Positions 51,091-64,000 of a DNA stretch of 64,000 bases are shown here, piece after piece (position 1 is the first letter of the stretch; each line of letters opens with the position of its first letter). The DNA lies in assembly GCF_963662255.1 (NCBI RefSeq), contig NC_085046.1, forward strand, positions 133,098,392-133,162,391. Reading direction: 5' to 3'. Made by a program: the position numbers and the translations under genes. The notes beneath the pieces are model-generated. The model saw nothing but the letters and a program-made list of their open reading frames with translations. It did no database searches and had not been told where the DNA came from. The stretch is from Cinclus cinclus. Its lineage: Eukaryota > Chordata > Aves > Passeriformes > Cinclidae.

Positions 51091-54000
51091 GCCTAAGTCT
51101 AGAAAAATCAATGAAGGTTATCTTTTATGTTGCAGGAACTTGTGGAAATATTGATTTTCATTTTATAGTGAATTTGGAGCATGAGTTGGTAATCACTGCT
51201 GAGCTGACTACAATGTTTGCCTACTGTATCTTTTACTGAGTTTTGCTCAAGTATTTAAGATAGTATATTCCTGTTGATTTTAGCATGTAGTTTGAAGTCA
51301 AATGTTTCTTAATACAAGTGCATCTCCTGTTATATAATGTAATCCTTCAGAGTAATGTTGATTAGCTAATGGTTGTTGAATGATTTCTGAATTTTAAGAG
51401 CGATATTCAGAATAAGAAAGAGGGAGATTTCAGGATTCCACTCATATATCTTGCTTCTTTTTTCTTTACGAGTCCCTAAACCACTAAGTAAAATACAAAG
51501 TATAAGAGAATATAATGGAAAATTAGATAAAGGATGCTAAAAGATAAAATACTAATGTATGAAAATACTTAGGAACCTGAATATCTGCTAGTGTAAATTA
51601 TAGTTATTCAATCTATTAAGCATTAAATCTTTCAGAACTAATGAAAACTAGAAAAACTTCTACTGATAAAAGACACCGTGGCCAGAGTTTATTAAATGAA
51701 TCAAGATCCTTCATCTTGGCACTAAATGCTTTAACTAAGTAAAACAGTGATTCAGAGAATGATTTTAGAGTTTTTCTCGTGTAATGCCCTTATTCACTCT
51801 CTGTGGTTTTTATTTCCATAGAGTATGTTTGCTTTTGATGTAATTTCTGTTGGTGTATCCATGCAACAGATTTTAAAATGGATGAATTCTTCAAAAAATC
51901 ATTTGAATATTCAAATAAATCTGTTCCTGCCAAATTCGTGCCATTTTTTGTTTTGATTTCAGGTAATGTGAGTTTTCATTCAGACCTGATATAGAAAAAG
52001 GATTTTTTAATACGTTCCTCACACAATCTAACTCTAGCGCTAGTAAAATAAAACTCCATGAATTTCCCATGATAAAGCCTAGCTGACCATGAGTACTTAA
52101 AACAGGGATACTCTGAGATAACTGTAGGAAAAAAAAAATGTAGTTAGCTTTAAATAGATGTTGGAGTATGGGCTCTGCTTGTTCCCTCCTTTGCAATTCC
52201 TTTGGGCAGGGTCTGTTGTTTCCCGAGTACAGAAGGCACGATGGTAACAAGACTTTGCCTGAGCAACCTTCTTAGCTTCTTAAGTAAGGATTGAAATCTG
52301 CAACTCTATAGGGATGATGAAATACATTGGCTTTATAAACATTGGTGCAGGAAATGGGAGAGAAGTAGAGAAGTTTTCTGCAAAGCACATGTCCTCAAGA
52401 AAAGTATGATGCTGCAGGAATCTATGAGCATAATCTCTGAATACATCATCATTCTTAGCTGCAGAATACTGACAGGAAAAAGTATATGAATGTAGATACC
52501 TGAATCTCCTGGTTGGAGCACTTGCAGCATGATGCTGGAGAATATACAAGGATGAACTTAGCAGCATGCAGTTTTATAACATTCTAGTACCTAGACTGAA
52601 CTGCGTGTCACTGCATTTATTTACATTCTGTTGGCACCCTTCTCCAAGTTAATTATGCCCTATTATGCTTCAAATCCTGTCATTATTTTAGTATCCAAAC
52701 TTCTAGTCTTCTTCTTAAGTATTTAGTTGGTACATCTTTGGTTCTATATCCATTTTTGTCCAATCACAGTCTTTTCATATACTACATATATGATAAGATA
52801 TATAATACAGACATACTATGGATTTGTAGGTATGAGTAATGGTGTGTGTCACTGAGATTAAGGAGAGAAGTATTGTGTCCATTTTGTGGTTTTCAATGCT
52901 CTGATTAAGCTGATTGTTACTCCTTTTAGATGGAAATTATTTTCAGAAAAAGAAAAACAAAATGAATGTATTAATTAGTGGAATTATTAATTCCTTACTA
53001 GTCCTGGAGTTTCTATGAACTATGAATACTGGCAGTATATGTAAAGGAAATTCAGGTAGGTTTTACCTCCAATACTATCAACTTTTATAAAGTGCAATGG
53101 AACAAAAAAGGGTGGTTTTTTTTCTTCCTATAGGTAGGTGCTTATATAATATCCAAAGCCTGTAATCCTTGAAGGTTGTCCCACAGCAACTCCTACTGAC
53201 TTGTCTGGTATTTTGAGCTGAACTAATACCAAGATAAATATTTCAAGGATGAGGCTTGATATGTTTGGGGATGGGATGTACTGGATGGGTGGGGTGGGTA
53301 AGTGTAGCAACATTTTTTCCCTTTAAATTCAAAATGAAATTATTAACATCATAAAATCTCTGACAGTCAAGAAACTCCAAAGAAAATATGATCTGCAAAG
53401 ATTGGTTTGAATTCTGTTATCTGAATCACAGGTGCAATTCCTTTTGATGTCAATGGGAATATTGTCTTTGTTACTGAAAGTAAAATATGACCTGTTGTCT
53501 ATTTGCTTGTCTGTTATGGAACTACAGATGAGGCTGCAGAACCAAGCAGATAGGTGTCAAGTCTGGACAGGTTTGATAGCCTTTGCGAACTGTTAGTCTT
53601 GAACCTGGCATTTGCATGAAACTACACTGAATATTTTATTTTGTGTATTTTAAGCCAGTGCTAAGTTTAAAGAAAACACTTAAGGGGTTCATAATACAAT
53701 TATTCAGGATTTGGAACATTTTTTGTGTTATCTATACTTATCGTATGTTGCTAAAAATTTACCAGAATTGGGAAACTACTTTTTTCATTACTGAATAGTA
53801 TATTTCCATGAAGTTTTCTTTGAACCATCTGTAGATTCCAGCAGTTCGCCTTTTTTATGATTCTTCTCTGCTGCCATTAGGTATACACCAATGAGAAACT
53901 ACCAAGTGATTACACACAACAATCATTTGAAGCATGGCTTTTGTGGGAAATATACCTTGCTTAGCTGATTTTTTCCAAGTGATAATGCCAATAGTTGGCC

Positions 54001-54193
54001 GTTAGTTGTAGCTTTATCAAAAGCTTTTGCTTATTAGGCTTTAGGATAATATTTTAGATTAATATTAAATATTTTAGATTAAGTTTGAAGAAATGGAGAT
54101 GTGCAGTCAGATGAGGAGGTAGTGGTGTGCTGGATTACTGAGGTTTACTGAGCAATTTCTAGTAACAGAGCAGATTCTCCCACTTCACCATTA

Positions 54194-54418
54194 TTGTGTG
54201 CAGGGCATGATACTATTTCTTTTGAATTTTTTTTAGAAAGCCCTTTACCTGCTGTAAGCTCCATGACTCTTTTTGTGCCTTATCAAGAAGGGCAAATACC
54301 CACAAGAACAGAGGACTTCTCTGGGAAATATGTGGTGAAGTTCCCCAGATTTAAAGATTCTTCAGGAAAGCAAATATTTGACTCTAGTTTGTCCCCAAAG
54401 AAAAGTCCTTGTAATTAA
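54194..54418 (+). other. 74-codon protein-like open frame, unidentified
   Basis: From about residue 15 the frame reads ESPLPAVSSMTLFVPYQEG and then TRTEDFSGKYVVKFPRFKDS before a TAA. An AG preceded by a T run (54224-54236) could be an acceptor just inside the frame, but no donor follows before the stop. I recognise no family; a terminal exon fragment, a relic or chance all remain possible. Confidence 0.12.
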
Positions 54419-54606
54419 CCTGGACAAATAAATCACATACAAATAATCTTTCCCTTTCAAAATAATTATACACAACTATAGCAAAGACAAAATAGTTGGG
54501 ATCTGTATGTACCTGCTAGGAGATATGGGGACCTCAAGTCAGTTGATTAGCAGGCCAGTTTGGGAAACTCAGCAAAGGTATGATGGAAACAAGGTGGAGT
54601 TGGAGA

Positions 54607-54641
54607 AATAATAAATAAATAAACAAACAAACAAACAAACA
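54607..54641. repeat. (AAAT)n(AAAC)n compound tetranucleotide repeat
   Basis: AATA units change to AAAC units half way through, a typical A-rich microsatellite. Confidence 0.92.
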
Positions 54642-57600
54642 GTGATGTTACTTTTTTAAAGAAAAAAATCTTCCTTGAAATAAAACAGTGAAAAATTAGG
54701 ATTGTTATACCTTCCCAGAGTTATGTCTAGTATGTTGACTAGCCATTACATTTCTAGATTATTTTGGTCATATTCCTGGGAAATAAGCCAATACTGATAA
54801 ATAGACTTGATGTTTGAAAAGCCTTCAGGATGAATCTAGTATTATAGTATTGTAAATCTGAAATTTGATTCTAGAGAATGTAGTCCATCTGAATTTAAGA
54901 AAAAGATAGATTTTGAAAAAATGTGAAAGGTAAGTTGCTTTGAATGCTATATATCACATTAATTACAGAAAAATGGGAAATGTTTCAGAAGTTGAAAAAT
55001 AGAATTGGAACACATCCTGAGTCAGAGAAACTAATTCAAGTTATTCTCCTGGTAAACATTTTCTTACCTGTGTATATTCCAGCACCATCCTTATGTGTGT
55101 TATGAACCTCACTCATTCTTATCCAAAATCTTACATTATCAACATTAAACAAAGCAATTTGCATCAAACAAGAAGTTTCATGTTTGCACAGTGCCATCAA
55201 TCTAATCTTTAGTTTATTTACAGTGCAGGTGAAGTCTGTGAGCTTTTTTTTTCTCATAGGTGTTTATTAAGAAGGAAGAAGTAAAGTTAGCTTATCCACT
55301 TTAATGGGTTCAATTTTCTGTGAATAAGAAGAGCACATATTAATGTTTCTAGCATCATTTTCTGACATACACATTTATTAAGGGAATCTGGTTTATTTTT
55401 TAAACCAATTATTTTCTCAAACTTTCAACTCTAGGTAAACTTAAAATTAGTCAGTGTTTCTTTTTAATAAAACTGAATATTTTAGTACTGACATTTAACT
55501 AATATTTTATTGCAAATGGTGTCTTTATTTTAGTGTCTTGAGAGCTTGATAACTTTCAATTTAATGTGGACACCATACAAGATAATTTTCACACTACTTC
55601 AGTCACTTCAAGTTGTATGGGTTCATTTACATGTAAATTTTGCTTTTATATGGAAAAGTACATTGTTTATTAATATATATGTATTGTTCAGTTCTGCAAA
55701 AATGTCCAAGTAATGATCTTTTCAACTTATCTATGTTGAAGTGAGTGAAGTAATTCTGTGAAATAACAATTAAGCATTTCACTCTCAGTAACAACAAAGT
55801 GGGAATTCCATAAAGAGTCTATTTCTGGCCAGTACTGAAGGGTCTCTATTGATTACATGGTAGGCAGAAGGTAAAAGAATTAATAGGATTAATGTCTATG
55901 GACCATGTCCTGCTTCTTTTACCTTGAATATTGGAAAATTTCCATGGCTCCTGTTGTTTTCAATGCTGAAATGTAGAAGACGTAAGAGCTGCAGGGTTTC
56001 ACTTTGTCATGATGCTGCCAAATAGATGTTGGAATGAAACTGTTTGGAATATTGAGGTACATACAAATATAAATTTGATTGTAATATTATCTGCAACTTG
56101 TATAAATTAGAAAGTCAATTTTCTTTGGGTCTTAATTTTCTTGCATTTAAGGAATCCTTCAAGTCAAATACCTGCCCATTAATTTTCAGTGCACTATGGT
56201 TAACATTTTATTTTGTTAAAATCACTGGCAGTCTTCTGTGAAGTACTTAAGTAAGAGAAGCTTTAAAATAAGTGTTTGAAAAGTAGCCTGTTTCTAATGC
56301 AGTATAGAGATATAATTCCTCTGAAAAATATGCTTTTCACAGTCAAATAATTTCATAACTAATAGAGAAAAGGCAGGAGTGTGGCTTATTAGAAAACATC
56401 CCATTCCAGTTGTCAGGGTTTTAATCAAAATCCCAGGCCTTTTGGAGTAATCTAAGGATTTTTTCTTCTGTTTTCTTAGTTGTTTATTGAACTATAATCC
56501 CAGTAATGAACAAGTAACAAAACTCAGCTGCACCTATGAAACTACCACCTATCACAGTTCTTTCAGTCTCAAACAGGATAACCAGAGCATAACTACTGTG
56601 AAGCAATACAATTATGAATTTCTTGAGGGGGAAAAAGGAGAGATAAGTGCACAGAAGTCAGCTAACACTGATGCATGGGTGGCTACAGCATGCAAAGGGT
56701 TAACAAGATTTTCATTTTAGATAGTTGCCGTAGTAACAATCAGAGAGCTCAGGCTGTATCTTTTCTATTTGTGGGGAATGTTTAGATTTACAGAGTAGCT
56801 CAGCTTATTATATATCTGCCTTGATTGCTGGATAAGGTTCGTTGATTAAAAACAGAATAAGATGCATTTTTATAATACTAAGGGAACCCACTGCCCCCTG
56901 CCTCTGCCTCCCATCACTCTTTGCCCAGATCTCTCTCAGCTCTCCCAGCACTTACTCACTGCCCAAGGTGAGGCAGTAAATCAAGTTTCACTTGAACTTT
57001 CAAGAAGCTGGGGCTGGATCTCCTTGAGCTGCTTGGAGCAGGAACGCTTGGTCCTGAGCCTCCCTTTTTTGCTTCCAGTGGCTGATGTGAACCTAAGGCC
57101 ATGGCACCACCAGCTCTGGGTTTGAGCACTGCTTCTTTTGTTTGAATCTGTAGCTTGTGTTTGCTTGTTCACCATCCACAGCTTAATAAAAGAAAGTTTG
57201 ATCAAAGGTCACCTCTGCAGTGTTCTGGATATCAGAATTAGTAGGAGCTATCAGAGGCTCTGCAGACATGACCACCTCCCTTCTGTGTGCAAATAGGATC
57301 TGACTTGTGAGAATCGGGCAGTTGTTCATTTCCTTTCCTGAAAAACTGAGAAAGCTTGTGGTGACCACAGCAGCACCTGTGCAAAGACTGTAGTAGCCCT
57401 GGAGACTTCCACACAAGACCAATGCCCATGCTGATGGCAGCTTCACACCTCACCTGAAGGCTATCTCTTGGGAGCAGGGAAAAAGCCCTGCTCAGCTGGA
57501 ATGCCAGGTTCAAGTCTGCCTTGAGCAGCTGCTGCCACTTGGTGCCAAATGATAGGAGGTAGTTGTTTGAAACAGATATGGTGGTTGCAGTAGTGTGGCA

Positions 57601-60600
57601 TTTTAATGCCTAATTCTGTGATAAGAAGAGAAATTCTGATATAAAGTTGTAGTAACTTGTGGGGTTTAATAGCCTGGTCTCTGATTCTGCCAGTTTCTAA
57701 AGCTTTTGCTCTTTGCAAGCTTGATTTACCTCTGCTGCTTTGTGGTGTTAGGTTGCTTTCTTGGCTCCATAACACACACCTGAGGGTCTTTCTTTCTCTT
57801 TTATTGGCTTCATTGGTATCTTGAAGTGCAAGGAACATTTGGAAGCTGGCTTTTCTTTTTGTTTTGTTGTTTGTTTTTTTTTTCCTCGGGTATCTGAAAA
57901 TTCATTCAAAAATTTTACTGGAAGGATAAAGGATTTGATTTTATTGGATTGGATAGGGTGTTCTTTGAAGCAGGGAAGACCTTCAAGGAAAAATTACCTT
58001 TTAGAATTAAAAAGTACTTTTTTGTGAAACTGGTCTTAGGCAACAGTAGAATAGTTTTCTAATCACTTAAATTCAGTCTGCAGTGTGGTGGTACTCAGCT
58101 TGACTCTTATTACCACTGTGAGTTTTCATTTCATACAGCGACAACAAAATTAACCTGACCCCTGTATAGGACCTATGTACAAATTTGTTCTTTTTGATGC
58201 TCCCTACTTCTGAAAGTCAGCCCACTCCCTCCTGAGGACCACTCCTTGGATTTGTGGTCTCAGAGTCTTTACAGGTCCCAAGGTGTCCTATTAGAGAGCA
58301 TAGAGCTGCAGCACTGCTGGCCCAAAGTGGCTTCGTTGATAAACTGGCAACTGACAAGAGCTTGATACCAACAGTCTTTAGTCATAGATGTACCCAGTTA
58401 CTGCATTCATCAAATTCACACTGTTTTGTTTCTACACATGGAAGTGAATGAATCCATCAGCTCCCTTTAAGCAATCAGCTTTTATCAACACTGTCATTTA
58501 AACATAGGATACCAGCCTGTGTATATCCATCAGTCCCAGAAACAAAGTTTGGTTCATAGGGAAATTCTTGCTGCAAAGAATTTTAAAAAATTGAATTTAT
58601 TTCTTTCTGAGAAAAAGATCCTTTAAGTAAACTTGTCAAGCTTCCAGTTTCCTTGTCTATTGTTATAGACAATATTTCAAGTGATAGTGTTGTTTTTTTA
58701 GTTTACTAAAATATGTTAGTATGGGAGGGATTTGGGCTTTGTTCATTGTTTTCAAGTTATAAACATACCACCAGGTCCCTATCTCCGTTTTACTCCTTCT
58801 TTTATTCATAAATGTTTCATAACTATCTGTACGAAATTTCCAAGTAAAATGCATATTCTTGGAACTGTTTTTCCTTATGGAAAGTCTTTTACCCTTAACT
58901 TCATTGTGTTCGAAACCAAAAGCCTGAAAACAGCATTCCTACACTACTTCTTTGTTTCCAGATTTTAAGATCTATTATGCAATAGTATAGTGCGTAATCA
59001 TAATTATGCATTCATGATGATGTTTGTACTGGCTTAACTCAGGAATGGTGTGAGAAAGCTAATCTCGAAGCTACAGGCTGTTTTCCTGGACTTTAGATTC
59101 TGATCTGAGCTGTTTGTTGAGTCTTACTGGAACCACAGCCCTGTACTCATGAGTCCTGCTGCTGGATTCTCCAACTTTATCTCCAATCCCAGTGAAGGAC
59201 CTTCACCCATTCTTTTGAAACTTTTTTTTTTTAATGGAAACTTGCATAGTTGCAGTTCTTAGTCATGCTACATATATAATCAGTACACTGAAATAATTTA
59301 AATGAGAACTGTGTTATGCAACAATGCCATACAAACTACAAAAACTGAGGATACTTTTAATCTGTCATTGGGCATTTTAGAGAAATTAATTATCATTTTT
59401 GTGTGAGAACAGTGAAATAAAATCCTCATGCTTTTGAGGCAGTGGGGAAGAAATTGCCTGATTATGTGCAGCATATTCTTCAACTGGAAGAAAGTGACTG
59501 CATGCAAGGTAAAGCTGCTGCTCTGCTTGGTTCATCTTCTTGGTCCAAGCTTTCTGAAATGATAAAGAAAATGTAAGCCGCATGAATCTGTAATTCAGAT
59601 CTGTGACAGATCATATTGGTGACAAAAAAAAGAATTTTGGAAAGTATTTTCTCTGAAATCCTCATATTAATCAGTTACTTAATACCACTATTATTTATTT
59701 TAAAAGCTATGCAAAATTTGATGGTATAGAAGAAAAATTAAAACCCCTAAAATACTGTGCAGTCATATGTTAGAATCTATTGAAATTATTTTCTTTTAAT
59801 GTCTATTTTAATATTTTGAGGGTTTTTTCACTGAGAATATTCAGGAAGGGGTTTTCAGTAGAATAAAAAAAAATCAAAAATTTACATGAAAATACAAAGC
59901 ATATCTTATGAAAGTTTGATCTACTAAAAGAAATCTTAAAACCTTCCATTTTTGATATATTAGTAAAACAGAAATGATAAGTGAATAGATAAAAACCAGA
60001 TAATTCCAAATATTTGTAAACTTCTCTATCAGTATTGCATATAGAGTGTGTGTATGTAAAGTTAATTGCTCTCCTCATTACTTACTTACTCATTGCAAGA
60101 AAGCATAGAGTAATAGTAAAAGTCATTAAAGGAACCTTGTTCCTGTTTATTTATACATAAACTGTCAAGTATTGTGCATAATGCAGCAGTATACCAACTA
60201 GCAACACACTTGCAGAAGACAATTTAAGTTTGGTTTTTTATGGACACAAGAAGCTGATTTTAAAGCCATCCCTAAGAAGATTGTCCTTGATTTTACATTA
60301 TCCTGGGTGGGTGTTTCAATTTCTTCCATTTACTATCACTCTCGCTGGGGAAAAAATATCCTGGTGTCTGCTTAATAGTGATGGAATTTTCTACATGAAG
60401 ATGTAAGGAGGAATTAGGTTTTACCCCATAATTATATATTAAATCAGTGTTAAAATACAGTTGTAATCAAATCCTTTCATATCCCAAGGCCACACATTTG
60501 ATACAGTACATTGGAAGGTCAGAATACTTAGCTGAGTATACACCCCTTGAGACTCAACAGATGTACAGATACGTGGCCTAATCCCAAAAATGCATTCATA

Positions 60601-61581
60601 AGTCTGGAAGATCAGAATTGAGCCTTAATTCTCTAAAGGACTGCCACAATGTTGTGTGGTCCTTTCATCCAAATTAGAATGATTCATTATGCCTAGTCCA
60701 TTAGCACCATCAGGGATAGGTGTGGGCCATAAAATCTGCATTAGGATTTCTAAATATGTCAAGGATAATCTTAAAAGGAGATAAACTGGGATGTTTTAAC
60801 TGAACTAAAAATAATTAATCAAAGTCATACATATAGGCTTCTGGTTGTTGACTCATGCGTTAAACTTCTACCTTAAATGATTATTCTATCTTAACAAATA
60901 TAAAATTTGGGCAGAGAATTGAATGTTGGATTTATGCTCTTACTTTAAAGTACCACGTTTCATCTTAGTGAAGAGATATATGTAAATAGCTAATAAAAGG
61001 ATGCATAAAAATCTTTAAAAGTCCTCAAGAAAGGCATAGATTCTTTTCTATTCCCTAATTCTATTTCAAATTTGACAGGAATTTACATATAAAATTTTTA
61101 TGCAGTCAGTGTGTGCACCAGTGATGTTCAAATATTGTGTAATGCATCACCAAGAGAATTACACTGCAACACCTACACCATTGAATACAATGCCTTTGTA
61201 TTGAGTATGTATTTCATAAAGACCTCAATATTCATTGGAAATGTAATCCTAATAGAACTGCACTCATTTATACAGTTAAAATATTGGACAAGCATATACA
61301 AAGTAATTTTTATTTTCTCCCTCTTGAGTTCTGAGAGAAAAAAAAAGGTTGAAATTTAAAAAGTTATCTTTTACTACTGCTAAAGCATGATTTATTCACT
61401 AATCATGACAAAAACATTTACTTTCCTAAAGTAAAATGCACAACCTCAGTTTGCAGTTCCAAACAAAGTAATTAAAATATTTAATAACCAAATCTATAGC
61501 TAGCTATTCTATAGTTCTGTGTAATGGATGATTTGCAGAAGGCTTTGTGTGTCCTTTTTTAATTTTGTATTTTTAATGGAT

Positions 61582-61850
61582 TCATAGAATCATGGGATGG
61601 TTTGGGTTGGAATGGGTCTTAAAGATCATCCATTTCCAAAGTCTGAGGCACGGACACCTTCCACTAGACCAGGCTGCTCAATGCCCCATCCAGCCTGGCC
61701 TGGAACACTTCCAGATATAGGGAATCTTATTCTCTGAGCAACCTGTGTCAATGCATTACCACTCTCATAGTGAAGCATTTCTTCCTTGCATCTGATCTAA
61801 ACCTACTCTCCTTCAGTTTAAAGCCATTCCCCCTTGTCCTTTAATTACCT
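61582..61850 (-). mobile_element. CR1 LINE fragment, - orientation
   Basis: Read on the + strand it begins with the reversed CR1 tail 'tcatagaatcatgggatgg', then 'tttgggttggaatggg', 'ggacaccttccactagacc', 'ccatccagcctggcc', 'ctgagcaacctgtg' and ends near 'cattcccccttgtcc'. It is a 5'-truncated copy with an intact 3' end and lies opposite to ZFPM2. Confidence 0.95.
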
Positions 61851-61859
61851 CTTTTTCTA

Positions 61860-63705
61860 TTCCTTAGATCAAAAGAAATTTGGACTTCTGGAAAAGGTGA
61901 TTTAAATCATCCATTCCAGGATAAGAAAAAGTATAACCAAATAAAAAATACAAAATTGCACTAAACTAGAAATTATTTAGTACTACACTAAACTACGCTG
62001 GAGATACAGCAATCATTTTGGATGGCTTTGGTGTAAATAGCTAGACCATGGGATCAGGCAGAATTACTCCATATGCAATATAAATGCCTTCATGTCTTCT
62101 GGAAAAACCTCTGTAACTGTCCCCTTGATCATATGAAATATCTATTGTCACATTAACTGCCCGAAGCCCAAATGATACTTGTGCAAAGTGAGAGACCAAT
62201 TGTCATAAGCTTACCAGGGACTGATGGCTTATCCCATGGTTTAACCCATCAACCTATCCAGAGTAAAATCAGTGTTTGCAGATTTGCAGCTAAGCCATAC
62301 TGAACAGAGTATTAATCTATCTTTTGTGAGAAATGTTTGGCAAAAGTGAAGTAAGTTACATCCAAGCAAGCACATTCAGAAAGTCTTTACTGGCAATTAG
62401 TAGAAAGAGAGATGAAATTCTTACAGTACACAATAATTTACAACAGTGAGGTTAACCCAGTAGGAAAAATGCACTGATAATTCAGCATGAAAGTGTGTAA
62501 GCAGCACTGCATTATATCTTGTCTAAAGATAAGTTATATAGTGTGTGATTTCATCGGTACAGGTGCATGTCATCTCTGAAATAGTATTATCCAAAGTATT
62601 CAGCTTTACAGTAAAGCAGGAAGGTCCAACACCCATGGCAGATACCTGAACACTAAGACACAGTGACAGTGCTCATGCTACCCACAGGTGTCAACTCAGC
62701 ACAGCAGAGATGATTTGCTTAGAGTTGCCAGTTTTCAGAATATCCTCAGCACATTTATGCTAAGTCATATTTTATGTCAGAGCACTAAGGATGGGGTTTC
62801 CTGGTTCTGGTCATTGTGTAAACACACAATACATATATACACTGCTTTCCCAAAGAACAAAATGAACAGGAAAGAGAGTAAAAGGAAAAAAAATGAGAAA
62901 CTGAAGTCAAGAGTGTGATGGCAAAATACACTGCTCTCCATCCCATGCTCTTTGAGAAAGGAAGTTATCTGTACATAGTCAGGTATTTATAAAATGGGGA
63001 AAAAGAAGACGGAGGAAAGGGAGGGAGAGCAACAGCTGTAGAGTGAAGCCAGGTGAAGGCTTTAGAGGAAGGAAGGACTGCAGTAGAAAGCCCATCAAGA
63101 TGGAATGATGTAGGCCATGGAAGATCACTAAGTGTTCAGAGATCCATTTTGTAGCTTTTCCATTCCTGTTCCAATCAATTGGTTGTCACATCTTCCAGGA
63201 CCGCAGGAACAGACAGAAGGAATCACCAGGACTCGGCTAGGTCCAGGTATTCCAGAATATGGATTTATTTAAAAGCTTTAGAAGTGGAGAATAGTTTGAA
63301 GATGGGTTCCAAGGGTATCCTGAGTTAAAAAGAACAAATTGAAGTTGCTTTTGACAACGTTGCTTTGCACCTAAATTGCAGTGACATTTGATTTATGTTT
63401 ACTTTACAGATTTGAAAAAAGTGCACTCTAGTTAGATAAAATGAATTGAACGCCATGTTTAGCACACATTTAATTTGCATTAGGCAGTCACATTTGATAC
63501 TAAAAAAAAAAAAAATTGAAATAATGTTAAAATCCTGACAAGTGTTGGAAAATATTAACATACCTAGGGTGTGGGTTTTTTTGTTTGAATAATTTCTTTG
63601 GTCTACTTTAGGTTTGTGGATGAAATGTAAATAGTGATACATGGTGAAATGTATGTTCAGTCTTGTCACTTGACAAGTGATGATCCCTTGGGGTAAACAG
63701 CAGGG
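61860..63705. other. intronic sequence without identified elements
   Basis: AT-rich intron. An A run lies at 63501-63514. A purine-rich patch is at 63000-63080. No exon or transposon recognised. Confidence 0.5.
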
Positions 63706-63709
63706 TTTC

Positions 63710-64000
63710 TCAGTTGCAGAGAATCCCAGCTGTCTTTTGGGATTCCATCTGTGTGCACATTTTTTTTCCCTTTTTATTTTTTGTGTTTGAAACATTTAAA
63801 GGCTTTGGTTTGACCACAGCCTCTTCAACTGTTGCCAGTGTTTTTCCTCTACTATCACCAAAAAAGATAGTGGGAAGTAGAGCCTTCTTTTCTTCATCAT
63901 TAATTTCATGGCCCATCACAAGTAACAATTTGTTCAGATTCTTGAACACTTCTCTGAAATCCTGGATCCCGTAAAGTTGGAAAGTAGGAACTGAAACAAT
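63710..64000 (-). other. protein-like open frame running off the right edge, unidentified
   Basis: On the - strand the frame is open from the window edge (64000) to a stop near 63710, about 96 codons. The first two thirds look genuinely protein-like: VPTFQLYGIQDFREVF, then KNLNKLLLVMGHEINDEEKK, then FFGDSRGKTLATVEEAVV. After about residue 70 it becomes Lys/Asn-rich, encoded by an A-rich stretch at 63760-63784. The pattern 'LNKLLLVMGHEINDEE' loosely recalls EF-hand-type helices but no calcium loop is visible. If it derives from a gene, it is a partial exon on the opposite strand or a retrocopy with an A-rich end. I could not name the family. Confidence 0.25.

Larger units (their letters stand above)
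51100..61575. other. intronic sequence, few identified elements
   Basis: Mostly AT-rich intron. An A-rich tetramer array at 54607-54641 and an unexplained frame at 54194-54418 are listed separately. A GC-richer patch at 56880-57540 carries AATAAAAG near 57184 and overlapping frames on the - strand. It could be an old retroviral LTR or other repeat, but I cannot identify termini or target duplications. T run at 59221-59233. Confidence 0.4.

Noticed and set aside
56880..57540. Possible old retroviral LTR (GC-richer patch with AATAAA)
   Set aside because: No TG...CA ends, target-site duplication or internal retroviral sequence could be identified.
63325..63795. 156-codon - strand frame
   Set aside because: Composition is typical of translated AT-rich intron (long Phe run from a T/A run, no domain). 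It also overlaps a better frame in another phase.

Overview
This is a 64 kb piece of vertebrate, almost certainly avian, nuclear DNA. It is AT-rich, poor in CpG and carries no bacterial-style gene layout. The avian call rests on five CR1 LINE fragments with the typical CR1 3' end (a 'ccttccaaccc' core followed by an 'attctatg/attctgtg' tail), together with simple repeats and long gene-free stretches. The species cannot be determined from what is visible here.

The only coding sequence I can identify with confidence is one 119-nt internal exon, 20817-20935 on the + strand. It encodes 39 complete codons of ZFPM2 (FOG2, Friend of GATA 2), the zinc-finger cofactor of GATA4/5/6. It lies at the start of the N-terminal PR-like (SET-related) region. 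By the human gene model it is probably exon 4 of 8. The rest of the window is therefore best read as two very long introns of ZFPM2: at least 20.8 kb upstream and at least 43 kb downstream. I found neither the preceding acidic N-terminal exon nor the following PR-domain exon.

Layout. 1-20.8 kb: intron with a well-formed candidate cassette exon (2725-2778), an (ATCT)n microsatellite, a CR1 tail at 14.6 kb and a GATA-motif-rich block at 15.3-15.5 kb. 20.8 kb: the ZFPM2 exon, with a second strong acceptor-like site 158 nt before it. 21-36 kb: intron with a (TAGTA)n array, CR1 pieces at 23.4, 26.5-26.8 and 30.6-30.9 kb, a CpG-dense patch at 25.6 kb, a 493-nt uninterrupted polypurine tract at 27.8-28.3 kb and a second GATA-motif cluster at 35.4-35.5 kb. 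36-64 kb: intron with a TA/CA compound microsatellite at 44.9 kb, several high-complexity blocks that look like conserved non-coding elements (46.0, 46.9, 47.6, 50.6-51.1 kb), a CR1 at 61.6 kb and an unexplained protein-like open frame on the - strand that runs off the right edge.

I do not see a new multi-gene system. The most interesting non-coding signal is that three blocks in these introns concentrate GATA-factor motifs (15.31-15.50, 35.40-35.54 and 50.84-51.09 kb), and two of them share the 10-mer GATAAGATCA. FOG2 protein works by binding GATA factors, so GATA-driven enhancers inside its own gene are plausible. This is inference from motifs only; no alignment or functional data were available.
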